Below are positions 44,695 to 53,178 of a DNA stretch of 64,000 nucleotides, one piece after another. Positions within the stretch are counted from its first letter, which is position 1. Every line of letters starts with the position of its first letter. Source of the stretch: Lachnospiraceae bacterium (GTDB taxonomy: Bacteria > Bacillota > Clostridia > Lachnospirales > Lachnospiraceae); contig JAQXLY010000019.1 of NCBI GenBank assembly GCA_029012365.1, forward strand, positions 32,561 to 96,560, read 5' to 3'. The position numbers and the translations under genes were made by a program. The notes under the pieces are model-generated. The model had not been told where the DNA came from. It did not search any database and worked only from the letters and a program-made list of their open reading frames with translations.

Positions 44695-44720
44695 GTCATC
44701 TGGTAGCATGAAGGTTAAAG

Positions 44721-44754
44721 CAAAGAGTGGACGAAAGTCCACTCTTTGTTTGTG
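44721..44754 (+). terminator. Terminator-like hairpin in rimP-nusA leader (attenuator candidate)
   Basis: CAAAGAGTGGAC (44721-44732) pairs perfectly with GTCCACTCTTTG (44737-44748) around a GAAA loop, followed by TTTGTG. It lies about 20 bases after the predicted start of transcription and about 100 bases before rimP, so it could stop early transcripts of the operon that encodes NusA. The T-run is short, so strength is uncertain. Confidence 0.6.
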
Positions 44755-44845
44755 CTGACAGTCAATTTCGGCGAATGTTTTTATGAAGATGCATATCTTC
44801 GTACCGGGATTGTTACAAGGGGCAACATGGCAAGAAGGAGAGTAT

Positions 44846-45313
44846 ATGACAAAAAGAGAGGAATATGAGCAGAAGACGGAAAGGCTGCTTATGCCGATTA
44901 TGGAACGCACCGGTTTTGAACTGGTGGATGTGGAGTATGTAAAGGAAGGCAGCAATTTTTATCTGCGTGCTTATATTGACAAGACGGGCGGCATCACCAT
45001 TGATGACTGCGAGCTTGTCAGCAGAGAGTTAAGCGATTTGCTGGATGAGGAAGATTTTATTCCCGAAGCTTATATTCTGGAGGTCAGTTCGCCGGGACTC
45101 GGCAGGCAGCTAAAGAAGGATAAGGACTTTGCCCGCAGCATCGGAGAAGAGGTGGAAGTAAAGCTTTATAAGCCGATGAATAAAAGGAAGGAGTTTGAAG
45201 GAGAACTGGAAAGCTTTGATGAACAAAACATTGTACTGCGCATTTCGGAAACAGAGCAGCTTACAATTCCGAGAGAGAGCATCGCAATGATAAAATTAGC
45301 AATTCATTTCTAA
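44846..45313 (+). CDS. rimP: Ribosome maturation factor RimP
   Basis: Needed for assembly of the 30S subunit. The 155-residue protein has the N-terminal alpha/beta domain with GFELVDVEYVKEG, the GGITIDDCELVSRELSDLLD segment and SSPGLGRQLKKDKDF, and a C-terminal SH3-like domain. An upstream ATG at 44783 would add 21 residues but lacks a ribosome site; AGAAGGAGAG lies 5-7 bases before ATG 44846. First gene of the rimP-nusA-infB operon behind a long structured leader. Confidence 0.95.
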   Translation: MTKREEYEQKTERLLMPIMERTGFELVDVEYVKEGSNFYLRAYIDKTGGITIDDCELVSRELSDLLDEEDFIPEAYILEVSSPGLGRQLKKDKDFARSIGEEVEVKLYKPMNKRKEFEGELESFDEQNIVLRISETEQLTIPRESIAMIKLAIHF

Positions 45314-45344
45314 AGGAGAAATAAAAAAGGATAAGGAGGATATT

Positions 45345-46454
45345 ATGGACGCAAAGGAATTAATCGAGGCATTAAATCAGTTGGAGAAGGAGAAAGGAAT
45401 CAGTAAGGATATTTTGCTGGAAGCGATTGAAAATTCTTTGATTGCTGCATGCAAAAATAATTTCGGCAAGGCAGACAATATCAAGGTAAATATCGACCGC
45501 AATTCTGGAGAAGTGGTTGTATGGGCCGAGAAAAGAGTTGTGGAGAACGTTGAGGACGAGGTTGAAGAGATCTCTCTTGCGGAGGCTGCAATTAAGTTCC
45601 CGTCAGAAAAATATGAAATCGGTGATACGGTAAATATTGAAGTTACTCCAAAAAATTTCGGTCGCATTGCGGCACAGAAGGCAAAGCAGGTTGTAGTACA
45701 GAAAATCCGCGAGGAGGAACGCAAGGCAATTTACAATCAGTATTATGAAAAGGAAAAGGAAGTAGTGACCGGTGTGGTACAAAGATACATCGGCAATAAC
45801 ATCAGCATCAACTTAGGAAAGTGCGAGGCAATCTTAATGGAGGGCGAGCAGATTCGCGGAGAGGTTTATCGCCCGAATGACCGTATTAAGGTTTATGTGA
45901 TGGAAGTAAGAGAAACTACAAAGGGTCCGCGTGTAACGGTATCACGTTCTCATCCGGAGCTGGTAAAGCGTTTGTTTGAAGCGGAAGTGACCGAGATTAG
46001 GGACGGTGTGGTTGAGATTAAGGCAATTTCCCGTGATGCCGGTTCCAGAACAAAGATGGCCGTAAAGTCTTATGATCCGAATGTAGACCCGGTGGGAGCA
46101 TGCGTAGGAGTGAACGGTAACCGTGTGAATGCGATTGTAAACGAACTCCGGGGAGAAAAAATCGATATCATTACATGGAGTGATATTCCGGAAGTATTAA
46201 TAGAAAATGCGCTCAGTCCGGCAAAGGTAGTTTCCGTAACCGTAAATGCCGAGGAACGCACGGCACAGGTAATTGTTCCTGATTATCAGCTTTCTCTTGC
46301 AATCGGCAGAGAGGGTCAGAATGCGAGACTTGCGGCAAGACTGACCGGTTATAAGATTGATATTAAATCGGAGGCTCAGGGAAAGGAGAAGCCGAAGAAA
46401 AAGGCTGATACCGGATATTATGACGAGATGGGAAACTGGATGGGGGAAGAATAG
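45345..46454 (+). CDS. nusA: Transcription termination/antitermination factor NusA
   Basis: RNA polymerase-binding factor controlling pausing, termination and antitermination. 369 residues: N-terminal polymerase-binding domain (1-125), S1 domain (about 132-200, starting with VVTGVVQRYIG), and two KH domains (about 205-345) with DPVGACVGVNGNRVNAI and SLAIGREGQNARLAARLTGYK. The acidic repeats found at the C terminus in Gram-negative bacteria are absent, as is normal in Firmicutes. AAGGAGG precedes the ATG by 8 bases. Confidence 0.97.
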   Translation: MDAKELIEALNQLEKEKGISKDILLEAIENSLIAACKNNFGKADNIKVNIDRNSGEVVVWAEKRVVENVEDEVEEISLAEAAIKFPSEKYEIGDTVNIEVTPKNFGRIAAQKAKQVVVQKIREEERKAIYNQYYEKEKEVVTGVVQRYIGNNISINLGKCEAILMEGEQIRGEVYRPNDRIKVYVMEVRETTKGPRVTVSRSHPELVKRLFEAEVTEIRDGVVEIKAISRDAGSRTKMAVKSYDPNVDPVGACVGVNGNRVNAIVNELRGEKIDIITWSDIPEVLIENALSPAKVVSVTVNAEERTAQVIVPDYQLSLAIGREGQNARLAARLTGYKIDIKSEAQGKEKPKKKADTGYYDEMGNWMGEE

Positions 46455-46475
46455 AAGAAAGGGATTGATTGGCAG

Positions 46476-46748
46476 ATGAAGAAGATTCCGCTTCGTAAGT
46501 GCACCGGTTGCGGTGAGATGAGAACAAAAAAAGAAATGATTCGTGTATTAAAAACGCCGGAGGGCACTATAGTATTAGATGTAACAGGGAAAAAGAACGG
46601 TAGAGGCGCTTATCTCTGTAACCAGATAGAGTGTTTCAGAAAGGCCAGAAAAGGAAAAGGTCTGGAACGTTCCTTACAATGTGTGATTCCGAACGAAGTG
46701 TACGAAGAGCTGGAAAAGGAGCTGATGACGGATGATGCAGGACAATAA
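46476..46748 (+). CDS. rnpM: RNase P modulator RnpM (YlxR)
   Basis: A 90-residue YlxR-family protein; the Bacillus member was shown to bind RNase P RNA and modulate it. Visible are the LRKCTGCGEMRTKKEMIRVL motif with paired cysteines and the GRGAYLC segment followed by the second conserved cysteine, E and C residues in QIECFRKARK. It lies between nusA and the L7Ae-family gene, the conserved Firmicute order, and overlaps the latter by 17 bases. Confidence 0.94.
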   Translation: MKKIPLRKCTGCGEMRTKKEMIRVLKTPEGTIVLDVTGKKNGRGAYLCNQIECFRKARKGKGLERSLQCVIPNEVYEELEKELMTDDAGQ

Positions 46749-47097
46749 GGTTTTCACGTGTGAGTCCGTATCAAAAAAAATATACTCCTATATCGGATTA
46801 GCGCAAAAAGCGGGTAAGGCGGTAGCAGGCGAGTTTTTGACGGAAAAGGCGATTCAGGAAAAAAGAGCAGAGCTTGTTCTGGTTTCCGAAGAGGCCTCGG
46901 CAAATACGCGCAAGAATTTTATTGACAGTGCCACATACTATTCGGTACCGGTTTATTTGTTTGGAGGAAAAGAGGAGCTTGGACGTGCAATGGGAAAAGA
47001 GTTCCGGGCATCGTTAGCCATACTGGATAAAGGTCTGGCAACGGCAATTATGAAACAACTGGCATTTTTAGAGCATGAGGATCAACGACGGAGGTAA
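46732..47097 (+). CDS. ylxQ: L7Ae-family RNA-binding protein YlxQ
   Basis: A 121-residue protein of the L7Ae/L30e/Gadd45 RNA-binding fold; family members bind kink-turn RNA. Conserved segments are [31 protein letters not shown] and the [19 protein letters not shown] stretch. The N-terminal 12 residues before KIYSYIGLA are longer than usual; ATG 46732 and ATG 46735 are both possible. It overlaps rnpM and ends inside the untranslated lead of infB. Confidence 0.9.
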   Translation: MMQDNKVFTCESVSKKIYSYIGLAQKAGKAVAGEFLTEKAIQEKRAELVLVSEEASANTRKNFIDSATYYSVPVYLFGGKEELGRAMGKEFRASLAILDKGLATAIMKQLAFLEHEDQRRR

Positions 47098-47104
47098 TGA
47101 ATAC

Positions 47105-49897
47105 ATGGCAAAAATGAGGGTAAGTGAACTTGCAAAGGAATTAGATATCCAAAGTAAGGACATAATAAGTTATCTGGGCGAATATGGGTTTGAAATCAAA
47201 AGTCATTCCAGCAATCTGGACGAGCGGCAGATTTCCATGATTCGCGGCAGATTCGGTGACCTGGCAAAGCTGGTGAACGTTAAGAAAGAAGAGCCGGAGA
47301 AAAAGGTCGCAAGGAAAGCGGAAATGAAGCCGGAAGTAAAGGAAAAAACTGACGCAGCAGAAAAAAAGACAGCCAAAAAGGAAGAAAAAATAACGGAAAA
47401 GCCGGTGGAGAAGCCGGTGGAAAAGGTAGCTGAAAAGCCGGTGGAGAAGCAGGTGGAAAAGTCTGCGGAGAAGAAGGAAGAGGCTGTGGCTCCGGTTGAG
47501 AAAAAGGAAGAGCCGGCGCGGATTAATATTTTGGGAAATGTATATGCACAACAGGCAGAACGTCAGGCAGCGAAAGCAGCCCAGGCGCAGGCACAAAATG
47601 CACAGCGCGGTAATCGTCCTCAGGGTGAGTATACGCAGGGAAATCGTGCCCAGGGAGGCCGTCCGCAGGGGGACAGACCACAGGGTGAGCGCAGATACGG
47701 CGACAGACCGCAGGGTAGCCGTCCGCAGGGAGACCGTCCGCAGGGTGAGCGCAGATACGGTGACAGACCGCAGGGAGGCCGTCCGCAGGGTGACAGACCA
47801 CAGGGTGGCAGATTCGGTGACAGACCGCAGAGCGGAGGCTTTAATAAGGATCGTTTCTTTGATAAGGATGCGGATAAAGATACGGTACAAAAGCGACCGG
47901 CATCCCGTGGCAGAAATGACGGCAGGGGCTCTGCAAACAGCAGTATCAAGGCAGATTTTGCAAATGAGCTGACAAAAGAACAAAGAGTAGCAGCATTCAG
48001 TCACCGCGATCGTGACAAGGAGAGAGAAAAGAAGAAGGATCGTGAGACGGATGAGGCTGCATTAGAGAAAATGCTGAAAAAGAAGGATCCGAACCGCAAG
48101 GGTGCCTTTATTAAACCGGAAGTAGTGAAAACGGTTGAGGAAGAAATTAAATCCATTGTGATTCCGGAGGTTGTTACGGTTAAGGAGCTTGCCGATAAGC
48201 TGAAGCAGCCGGCTTCCGCACTTGTTAAGAAGCTTTTCCTTGCAGGAAAGATGGTATCGATTAATCAGGAGATTACCTTCGAGGAAGCAGAAGAAATTGC
48301 GTTAGAGTATGACTGCATTGTAGAAAAGGAAGTTAAGGTAAATCTTGTTGAAGAGCTTTTAAAGGAAGCCGATGAAGATGAGAGCCTGATGAAGAAGCGT
48401 CCGCCGGTAGTTTGTGTAATGGGTCATGTTGACCACGGTAAGACATCTTTGCTTGATGCTATCCGCGAAGCCAATGTTACCGCAAAGGAGGCAGGCGGTA
48501 TTACCCAGCATATCGGTGCATATACGGTAGATGTAAACGGCGAGAAAATTACATTCCTTGATACGCCGGGACACGAAGCATTTACATCCATGCGTATGCG
48601 TGGCGCAAAGTCTACGGATATTGCTATTCTTGTAGTGGCAGCAGACGATGGTGTTATGCCGCAGACCGTGGAGGCAATTAACCACGCAAAGGCTGCAGGC
48701 ATTCAGATTATCGTGGCTGTAAACAAGATTGATAAGCCGAGTGCAAATGTAGAGCGCGTAAAGCAGGAGCTTACCGAGCATGAGCTTGTTGCGGAAGACT
48801 GGGGCGGTGATACTATTTTTGTTCCGGTATCGGCTCATACGAAGGAGGGCATTAACCAGCTTCTTGAAATGGTTCTTCTGACTGCGGAAATGTGCGAATT
48901 AAAGGCAAATCCGGATAGAAAGGCAAGAGGTATTGTTATTGAGGCTCAGCTTGATAAGGGCAAGGGACCGGTCGCTACGATTCTGGTACAGAAGGGTACA
49001 CTTCATGTGGGAGATATTGTTGCAATCGGGTCCGCATACGGTAAAGTACGTGCCATGATGGATGACAAGGGACGCAGAGTGAAGGAAGCGACACCGTCCA
49101 TGCCGGTTGAGATTTTAGGTCTGAATGAAGTTCCGAATGCCGGTGAAATTGTAATTGCAACAGAAAATGAGAAGGAAGCAAGAAATATTGCCGAAGCATT
49201 TATTTCACAGGGGAAAGAACGTCTCATTGCCGATACGAAGGCAAAGCTTTCGTTGGATGGTTTGTTCTCTCAGATTCAGGCAGGTAATATTAAGGAGCTG
49301 AATCTCATTGTAAAGGCAGATGTACAGGGTTCTGTAGAGGCGGTAAAGCAGAGTCTGCTTAAGCTCAGTAATGAGGAAGTGGCAATCCGTATTATTCACA
49401 GCGGTGTAGGTGCGATTAATGAGTCGGATGTCAGCCTTGCAAGTGCTTCAAATGCAATTATTATCGGATTTAACATACGTCCGGATAATATGGCAAAGGA
49501 GATGGCAGACCGCGAGAAGGTAGATGTTCGGCTGTATCGTGTCATCTATAATGCAATAGAAGATGTGGAGGCTGCAATGAAGGGTCTGTTAGACCCGGTA
49601 TTTGAGGAAAAGGTAATCGGTCATGCCGAGGTCAGACAGGTATTCAAGGCATCGGGACTCGGTATGATCGCGGGTTCGTATGTATTGGACGGCAAGATTG
49701 TTCGTGGCTGTAAGGCACGTATTTCCCGTGACGGCGAGCAGATTTTTGAAGGTGAGCTTGCGTCCTTAAAGCGCTTTAAGGATGATGTTAAGGAAGTGGC
49801 GGCAGGCTATGAATGTGGTCTTGTATTTGAAAAGTTTAACGACCTAAAGGAATTTGACCAGATTGAGCTTTATGTAATGGAAGAGGTACCTAGATAA
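47105..49897 (+). CDS. infB: Translation initiation factor IF-2
   Basis: GTPase that brings initiator tRNA to the 30S subunit. 930 residues from ATG 47105, which follows GGAGGT by 9 bases; the frame is open to ATG 47075. In order: IF2-N helix-turn domain (1-55), a Lys/Glu/Pro-rich stretch (about 60-140), a tandem Arg/Gly/Gln/Pro repeat region (about 165-245), second IF2-N domain (about 355-410), G domain ([19 protein letters not shown]), then domains II, III and the C-terminal tRNA-binding domain. The repeat region is low-complexity and probably varies between strains. Confidence 0.97.
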   Translation: MAKMRVSELAKELDIQSKDIISYLGEYGFEIKSHSSNLDERQISMIRGRFGDLAKLVNVKKEEPEKKVARKAEMKPEVKEKTDAAEKKTAKKEEKITEKPVEKPVEKVAEKPVEKQVEKSAEKKEEAVAPVEKKEEPARINILGNVYAQQAERQAAKAAQAQAQNAQRGNRPQGEYTQGNRAQGGRPQGDRPQGERRYGDRPQGSRPQGDRPQGERRYGDRPQGGRPQGDRPQGGRFGDRPQSGGFNKDRFFDKDADKDTVQKRPASRGRNDGRGSANSSIKADFANELTKEQRVAAFSHRDRDKEREKKKDRETDEAALEKMLKKKDPNRKGAFIKPEVVKTVEEEIKSIVIPEVVTVKELADKLKQPASALVKKLFLAGKMVSINQEITFEEAEEIALEYDCIVEKEVKVNLVEELLKEADEDESLMKKRPPVVCVMGHVDHGKTSLLDAIREANVTAKEAGGITQHIGAYTVDVNGEKITFLDTPGHEAFTSMRMRGAKSTDIAILVVAADDGVMPQTVEAINHAKAAGIQIIVAVNKIDKPSANVERVKQELTEHELVAEDWGGDTIFVPVSAHTKEGINQLLEMVLLTAEMCELKANPDRKARGIVIEAQLDKGKGPVATILVQKGTLHVGDIVAIGSAYGKVRAMMDDKGRRVKEATPSMPVEILGLNEVPNAGEIVIATENEKEARNIAEAFISQGKERLIADTKAKLSLDGLFSQIQAGNIKELNLIVKADVQGSVEAVKQSLLKLSNEEVAIRIIHSGVGAINESDVSLASASNAIIIGFNIRPDNMAKEMADREKVDVRLYRVIYNAIEDVEAAMKGLLDPVFEEKVIGHAEVRQVFKASGLGMIAGSYVLDGKIVRGCKARISRDGEQIFEGELASLKRFKDDVKEVAAGYECGLVFEKFNDLKEFDQIELYVMEEVPR
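47660..47836 (+). repeat. 60-bp tandem repeat inside infB
   Basis: Two near-identical 60-base units (47660-47719 and 47720-47779) and a partial third (47780-47836), each beginning CGTCCGCAGGG and encoding a 20-residue block of the form [19 protein letters not shown]. The third unit has lost ERRY in favour of a shorter GRFGD. Keeps frame, so copy number changes would only change linker length. Confidence 0.92.
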
Positions 49898-50286
49898 TGA
49901 GAAAGAACAGTGTTAAAAACACACGGATTAATGCGGAAGTGCAGAAGGAATTGAGCACGCTGATCCGTGAGGAGTGCAAAGACCCGCGCATTCATCCCAT
50001 GACTTCGGTAGTTGCGGCAGAGGTGGCACCGGACTTAAAGACGGCAAAGATTTATATCAGCGTACTCGGAGATGAGGAGGCTGTGGCAAATACCCTGAAG
50101 GGATTGAAGAGTGCAGCGTCCCATTTGCGCTCCAAGCTGGCAAAGTCTTTAAATTTAAGGAATACGCCGGAGCTTACCTTTATAGGAGACCGCTCGATTG
50201 CGTACGGTGTATCCATGTCGAAGCTGATTGATGATGTGACGGCGCAGATACCGGACCGCTCCGATGAGGAAGCAGGGGAACAATAA
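49897..50286 (+). CDS. rbfA: Ribosome-binding factor A
   Basis: Cold-shock and 30S maturation factor with a KH-like fold. The 129-residue protein shows the RINAEVQKELSTLIREECKDPRI opening, VVAAEVAPDLKTAKIYISVLGD and LRNTPELTFIGDRSIAYG. The start overlaps the infB stop (TAATG), consistent with translational coupling. The C-terminal tail is acidic. It is followed after 21 bases by the DHH phosphoesterase gene, the usual order. Confidence 0.95.
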   Translation: MRKNSVKNTRINAEVQKELSTLIREECKDPRIHPMTSVVAAEVAPDLKTAKIYISVLGDEEAVANTLKGLKSAASHLRSKLAKSLNLRNTPELTFIGDRSIAYGVSMSKLIDDVTAQIPDRSDEEAGEQ

Positions 50287-50307
50287 AAGTAGTATAGGAG
50301 GGGTTGT

Positions 50308-51273
50308 ATGCTGAATTTAACGAATTTGGTGAAAAAGGCAGATACGATTGCCATTGCCGGACATGTGCGTCCGGATGGCGACTGCGTCGGCTCCTGTCTC
50401 GGATTGTATAATTATTTGACACGGGAGTTTGGCGGAAAGCAGGTGGATGTTTACCTTGAATCGGTTCCGGAAGCCTTTTCCTTCCTGAAAAATACGGATA
50501 AGGTGTGTACGGAAGCAAAACAGGGTACGGTATATGATTTGTTTATTTCCCTGGATTGCGGAAGTGTGGACCGTCTGGGCTTTACGGAAGCTTTGTTTCA
50601 TGCCGCAGGGATGAATGTAAACATTGATCATCATATCAGTAACACACTTTTTGCAAAATGTAATCATGTTGAGGGGAAAGCCAGTTCTACCTGTGAAGTG
50701 CTGTATGGACTTTTCGATGAGGAAAAAATCGATAAGTCTGTGGCGGAATGCTTATATCTCGGTATTGTACATGATACCGGGGTATTCAAACATTCCAATA
50801 CTTCCAGAAGGACAATGGAAGTGGCAGGATGTCTTCTTGAAAAGGGGATTTCCTCCTCAAAAATTATAGATGATTCATTTTATCGGAAAACTTATCTGCA
50901 AAACCAGATTCTGGGCAGATGTCTTTTAGAAAGTATCCTTTTGCTGGAGGGGAAAATTATTTTTTCTTTTGTTTCTCAAAAGGTGATGCAGTTATACGGC
51001 GCTGTTCCGGCGGATCTGGACGGTATTATTGACCAGATGCGGGTAACTGAAGGTGTGGAGGTTGCCGTTCTGGTCAGGGAAGAAGGTGTACAGTGCCATA
51101 AGGTAAGTATGCGTTCCAACGGAAAGGTTGATGTGAGCCGAATTTGCTGTATGTTCGGCGGCGGCGGGCATAAAATGGCCGCAGGCTGTACTATGAACGG
51201 TTCGGTACATGATGTGATGAATAATCTTTCCGCACATATTTCACATCAGCTTTCTGCCTATAAGGCAGAATAA
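50308..51273 (+). CDS. nrnA: DHH-family phosphoesterase (NrnA-like oligoribonuclease/pAp phosphatase)
   Basis: Manganese-dependent exonuclease and phosphatase of 321 residues that degrades short oligonucleotides and pAp. DHH-family motifs: HVRPDGDCVGS, DCGSVDRLG, NIDHHISN (the DHH motif) and HDTGVFKHSNT, followed by the DHHA1 domain with GGGGHKMAAG. Position between rbfA and truB is conserved in Firmicutes. GGAGGGG precedes the ATG. The bifunctional activity is known for Bacillus NrnA and is inferred here. Confidence 0.92.
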   Translation: MLNLTNLVKKADTIAIAGHVRPDGDCVGSCLGLYNYLTREFGGKQVDVYLESVPEAFSFLKNTDKVCTEAKQGTVYDLFISLDCGSVDRLGFTEALFHAAGMNVNIDHHISNTLFAKCNHVEGKASSTCEVLYGLFDEEKIDKSVAECLYLGIVHDTGVFKHSNTSRRTMEVAGCLLEKGISSSKIIDDSFYRKTYLQNQILGRCLLESILLLEGKIIFSFVSQKVMQLYGAVPADLDGIIDQMRVTEGVEVAVLVREEGVQCHKVSMRSNGKVDVSRICCMFGGGGHKMAAGCTMNGSVHDVMNNLSAHISHQLSAYKAE

Positions 51274-51283
51274 GGAGTTACGG

Positions 51284-52198
51284 ATGGACGGAATTATCAA
51301 TATATATAAAGAGGCAGGGTATACGTCCCATGATGTGGTGGCGAAGCTTCGCGGAATTCTAAGAGAGCGTAAAATCGGTCATACCGGAACACTTGATCCG
51401 CAGGCGACCGGAGTGCTTCCGGTTTGTATCGGAAAAGCAACGAAGCTTTGCGAGCTGCTTTTAGATAAGGAAAAGGCCTATGAAGCGGTAATGCTTCTTG
51501 GTGTTACTACCGATACGGAGGACATGACCGGAACGGTTACCGGTGAAAATGAAGTGCGGGTGTCCGAGGAGGATATACGGAGTGCCGCGAAAAAGTTTAC
51601 CGGGAAGTACGGACAGGTTCCTCCGATGTATTCTGCCATTAAGGTAGACGGAAAGAGACTTTATGAGCTGGCAAGAGACGGAAAAGAAATAGAGCGTCAG
51701 CCCCGTGAGGTAGAGATTTTTGAAAATGAGCCGGTTTCCTTTCGATTTGATGAAAACGGCTTTGTAAAAGAAGTTACACTAAAAATCCGTTGCTCCAAAG
51801 GAACTTATATCCGGAGCTTACTTCGGGATATGGGAGAATTTCTTGGGTGTGGTGCCTGTATGAAGTCACTGGTTCGGACAAAAGCAGGTGCTTTTGGGAT
51901 TACGGATGCAGTGACACTGAAAGAGGTTGAACAGGCAAGAGATGAAGGACGTCTGGCTGATTTACTTTTGCCGATTGATTTATTTCTGGTGAAGTATCCG
52001 GCTGTGGAAATTTTACCGGAGTATGAACACTATCTTTATAACGGAAACCGTCTGGATTCTTTTATGCTGAAGGAAAAAGTTGCATTGAAGGACAGAGACG
52101 GTATACGTGTGTATGATACAAAAGGGACGTTAATCGGATTGTATCTGTATCTTGAGGAATACGGGATATTACATCCGGAAAAGATGTTTTTGCCTTAA
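51284..52198 (+). CDS. truB: tRNA pseudouridine-55 synthase
   Basis: Makes the universal pseudouridine 55 in the T-loop of tRNAs. The 304-residue protein has the catalytic motif GHTGTLDPQATGVLPV (nucleophile Asp), YEAVMLLGVTTDTEDMTG, QVPPMYSAIKVDGKRLYELAR and CSKGTYIRSLLRDMG. The C-terminal PUA-like region (about 225-304) is present. It lies 10 bases after the DHH gene and 14-23 bases before ribF. Confidence 0.96.
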   Translation: MDGIINIYKEAGYTSHDVVAKLRGILRERKIGHTGTLDPQATGVLPVCIGKATKLCELLLDKEKAYEAVMLLGVTTDTEDMTGTVTGENEVRVSEEDIRSAAKKFTGKYGQVPPMYSAIKVDGKRLYELARDGKEIERQPREVEIFENEPVSFRFDENGFVKEVTLKIRCSKGTYIRSLLRDMGEFLGCGACMKSLVRTKAGAFGITDAVTLKEVEQARDEGRLADLLLPIDLFLVKYPAVEILPEYEHYLYNGNRLDSFMLKEKVALKDRDGIRVYDTKGTLIGLYLYLEEYGILHPEKMFLP

Positions 52199-52221
52199 TA
52201 GGACTGAGGAAGGTGAGTCTG

Positions 52222-53139
52222 GTGTTAAGAATAACAAATTGTTCGGAATATCTTCCTGTACAGACTGCTGTTACAATAGGAAAATTTGATGGTTTTCATT
52301 TAGGACACAGAAGTTTACTGTCGGCTGTTCTGCAGGAAAAGGAGCATGGTTTTGTTCCTGCTGTTGTTTCGTTTGATACCTGTTCCGACAAGGAAAGAAG
52401 TGTAATTTATACAAGAGAAGAACAGAGGATGCTTTGTGAATCCCTCGGAATCGAGATAATGGCAGAGTATCTGTTAAATGAGGAGCTACGGGAAATGTCC
52501 GCCGCAGAGTTTATCGCGGAGATATTATGTAAGCGGCTTAGGGCAGGAGTGATTGTGGCAGGTGAGGATTTCCGTTTTGGAAAAGACAGAGCGGGAGATG
52601 TTGCCTTGCTAAAATCATTGGAAAGCCGGTACAATTACCGGACAGTAAGTATTCCGAAGGTTATTTGTGACGGAACACGTATCAGCAGCACAAAAATTCG
52701 TGAATTGCTTGTAAACGGGCAAATCAGGGAGGCAAATGCGCTTTTGGGACAACCTTATGCGGTATTCGGAGAGGTGATGCATGGGAAAAAGCTGGGGCGT
52801 ACCCTTGGCTTCCCTACACTGAATCTGATTCCGTCCGTAGAAAAGCTGCTTCCTGCTTACGGTGTATATGTTACGATGACAAAAATCGGGGAACAATGGT
52901 TTCAGGGAATTACTAACATCGGTCTGCGGCCGACGGTAGATTCCGACAGTGTAGTCAGTGTGGAAACTCATTTATTTCAATGTGAAGAAGAATTATATGG
53001 AAAGCAGGTTGAGGTACGCTTTTTGCATTTTTTACGTCCTGAGCAGAGGTTTGCAAATGCAGAGGAGTTAAAGAAAGCAATGCGTGCGGATTTAATTAGT
53101 GCAAAAGCGGTACTTGAAAAACTCGGACAAATCGATTAG
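52222..53139 (+). CDS. ribF: Bifunctional riboflavin kinase/FMN adenylyltransferase
   Basis: Makes FMN and then FAD from riboflavin. The N-terminal adenylyltransferase domain (1-180) has TIGKFDGFHLGHRSLL and GEDFRFGKDRAGD and the TRISSTKIREL motif; the C-terminal kinase domain (about 185-305) has GKKLGRTLGFPTLNL with the catalytic threonine-proline region. Start is GTG: the one at 52213 overlaps the AGGAAGGTGA site, so GTG 52222 with 5-base spacing is chosen (305 residues). Follows truB as in Bacillus. Confidence 0.93.
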   Translation: MLRITNCSEYLPVQTAVTIGKFDGFHLGHRSLLSAVLQEKEHGFVPAVVSFDTCSDKERSVIYTREEQRMLCESLGIEIMAEYLLNEELREMSAAEFIAEILCKRLRAGVIVAGEDFRFGKDRAGDVALLKSLESRYNYRTVSIPKVICDGTRISSTKIRELLVNGQIREANALLGQPYAVFGEVMHGKKLGRTLGFPTLNLIPSVEKLLPAYGVYVTMTKIGEQWFQGITNIGLRPTVDSDSVVSVETHLFQCEEELYGKQVEVRFLHFLRPEQRFANAEELKKAMRADLISAKAVLEKLGQID

Positions 53140-53178
53140 AATAGTAAGAAGCGTCAGGTACATAAGAGGAGGTTAGAC

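Noticed and set aside
47141..48004. Minus-strand frame of 287 codons opposite the infB repeat region
   Set aside because: Low-complexity Leu/Arg/Ser-rich translation of the repeat; infB is certain on the other strand.
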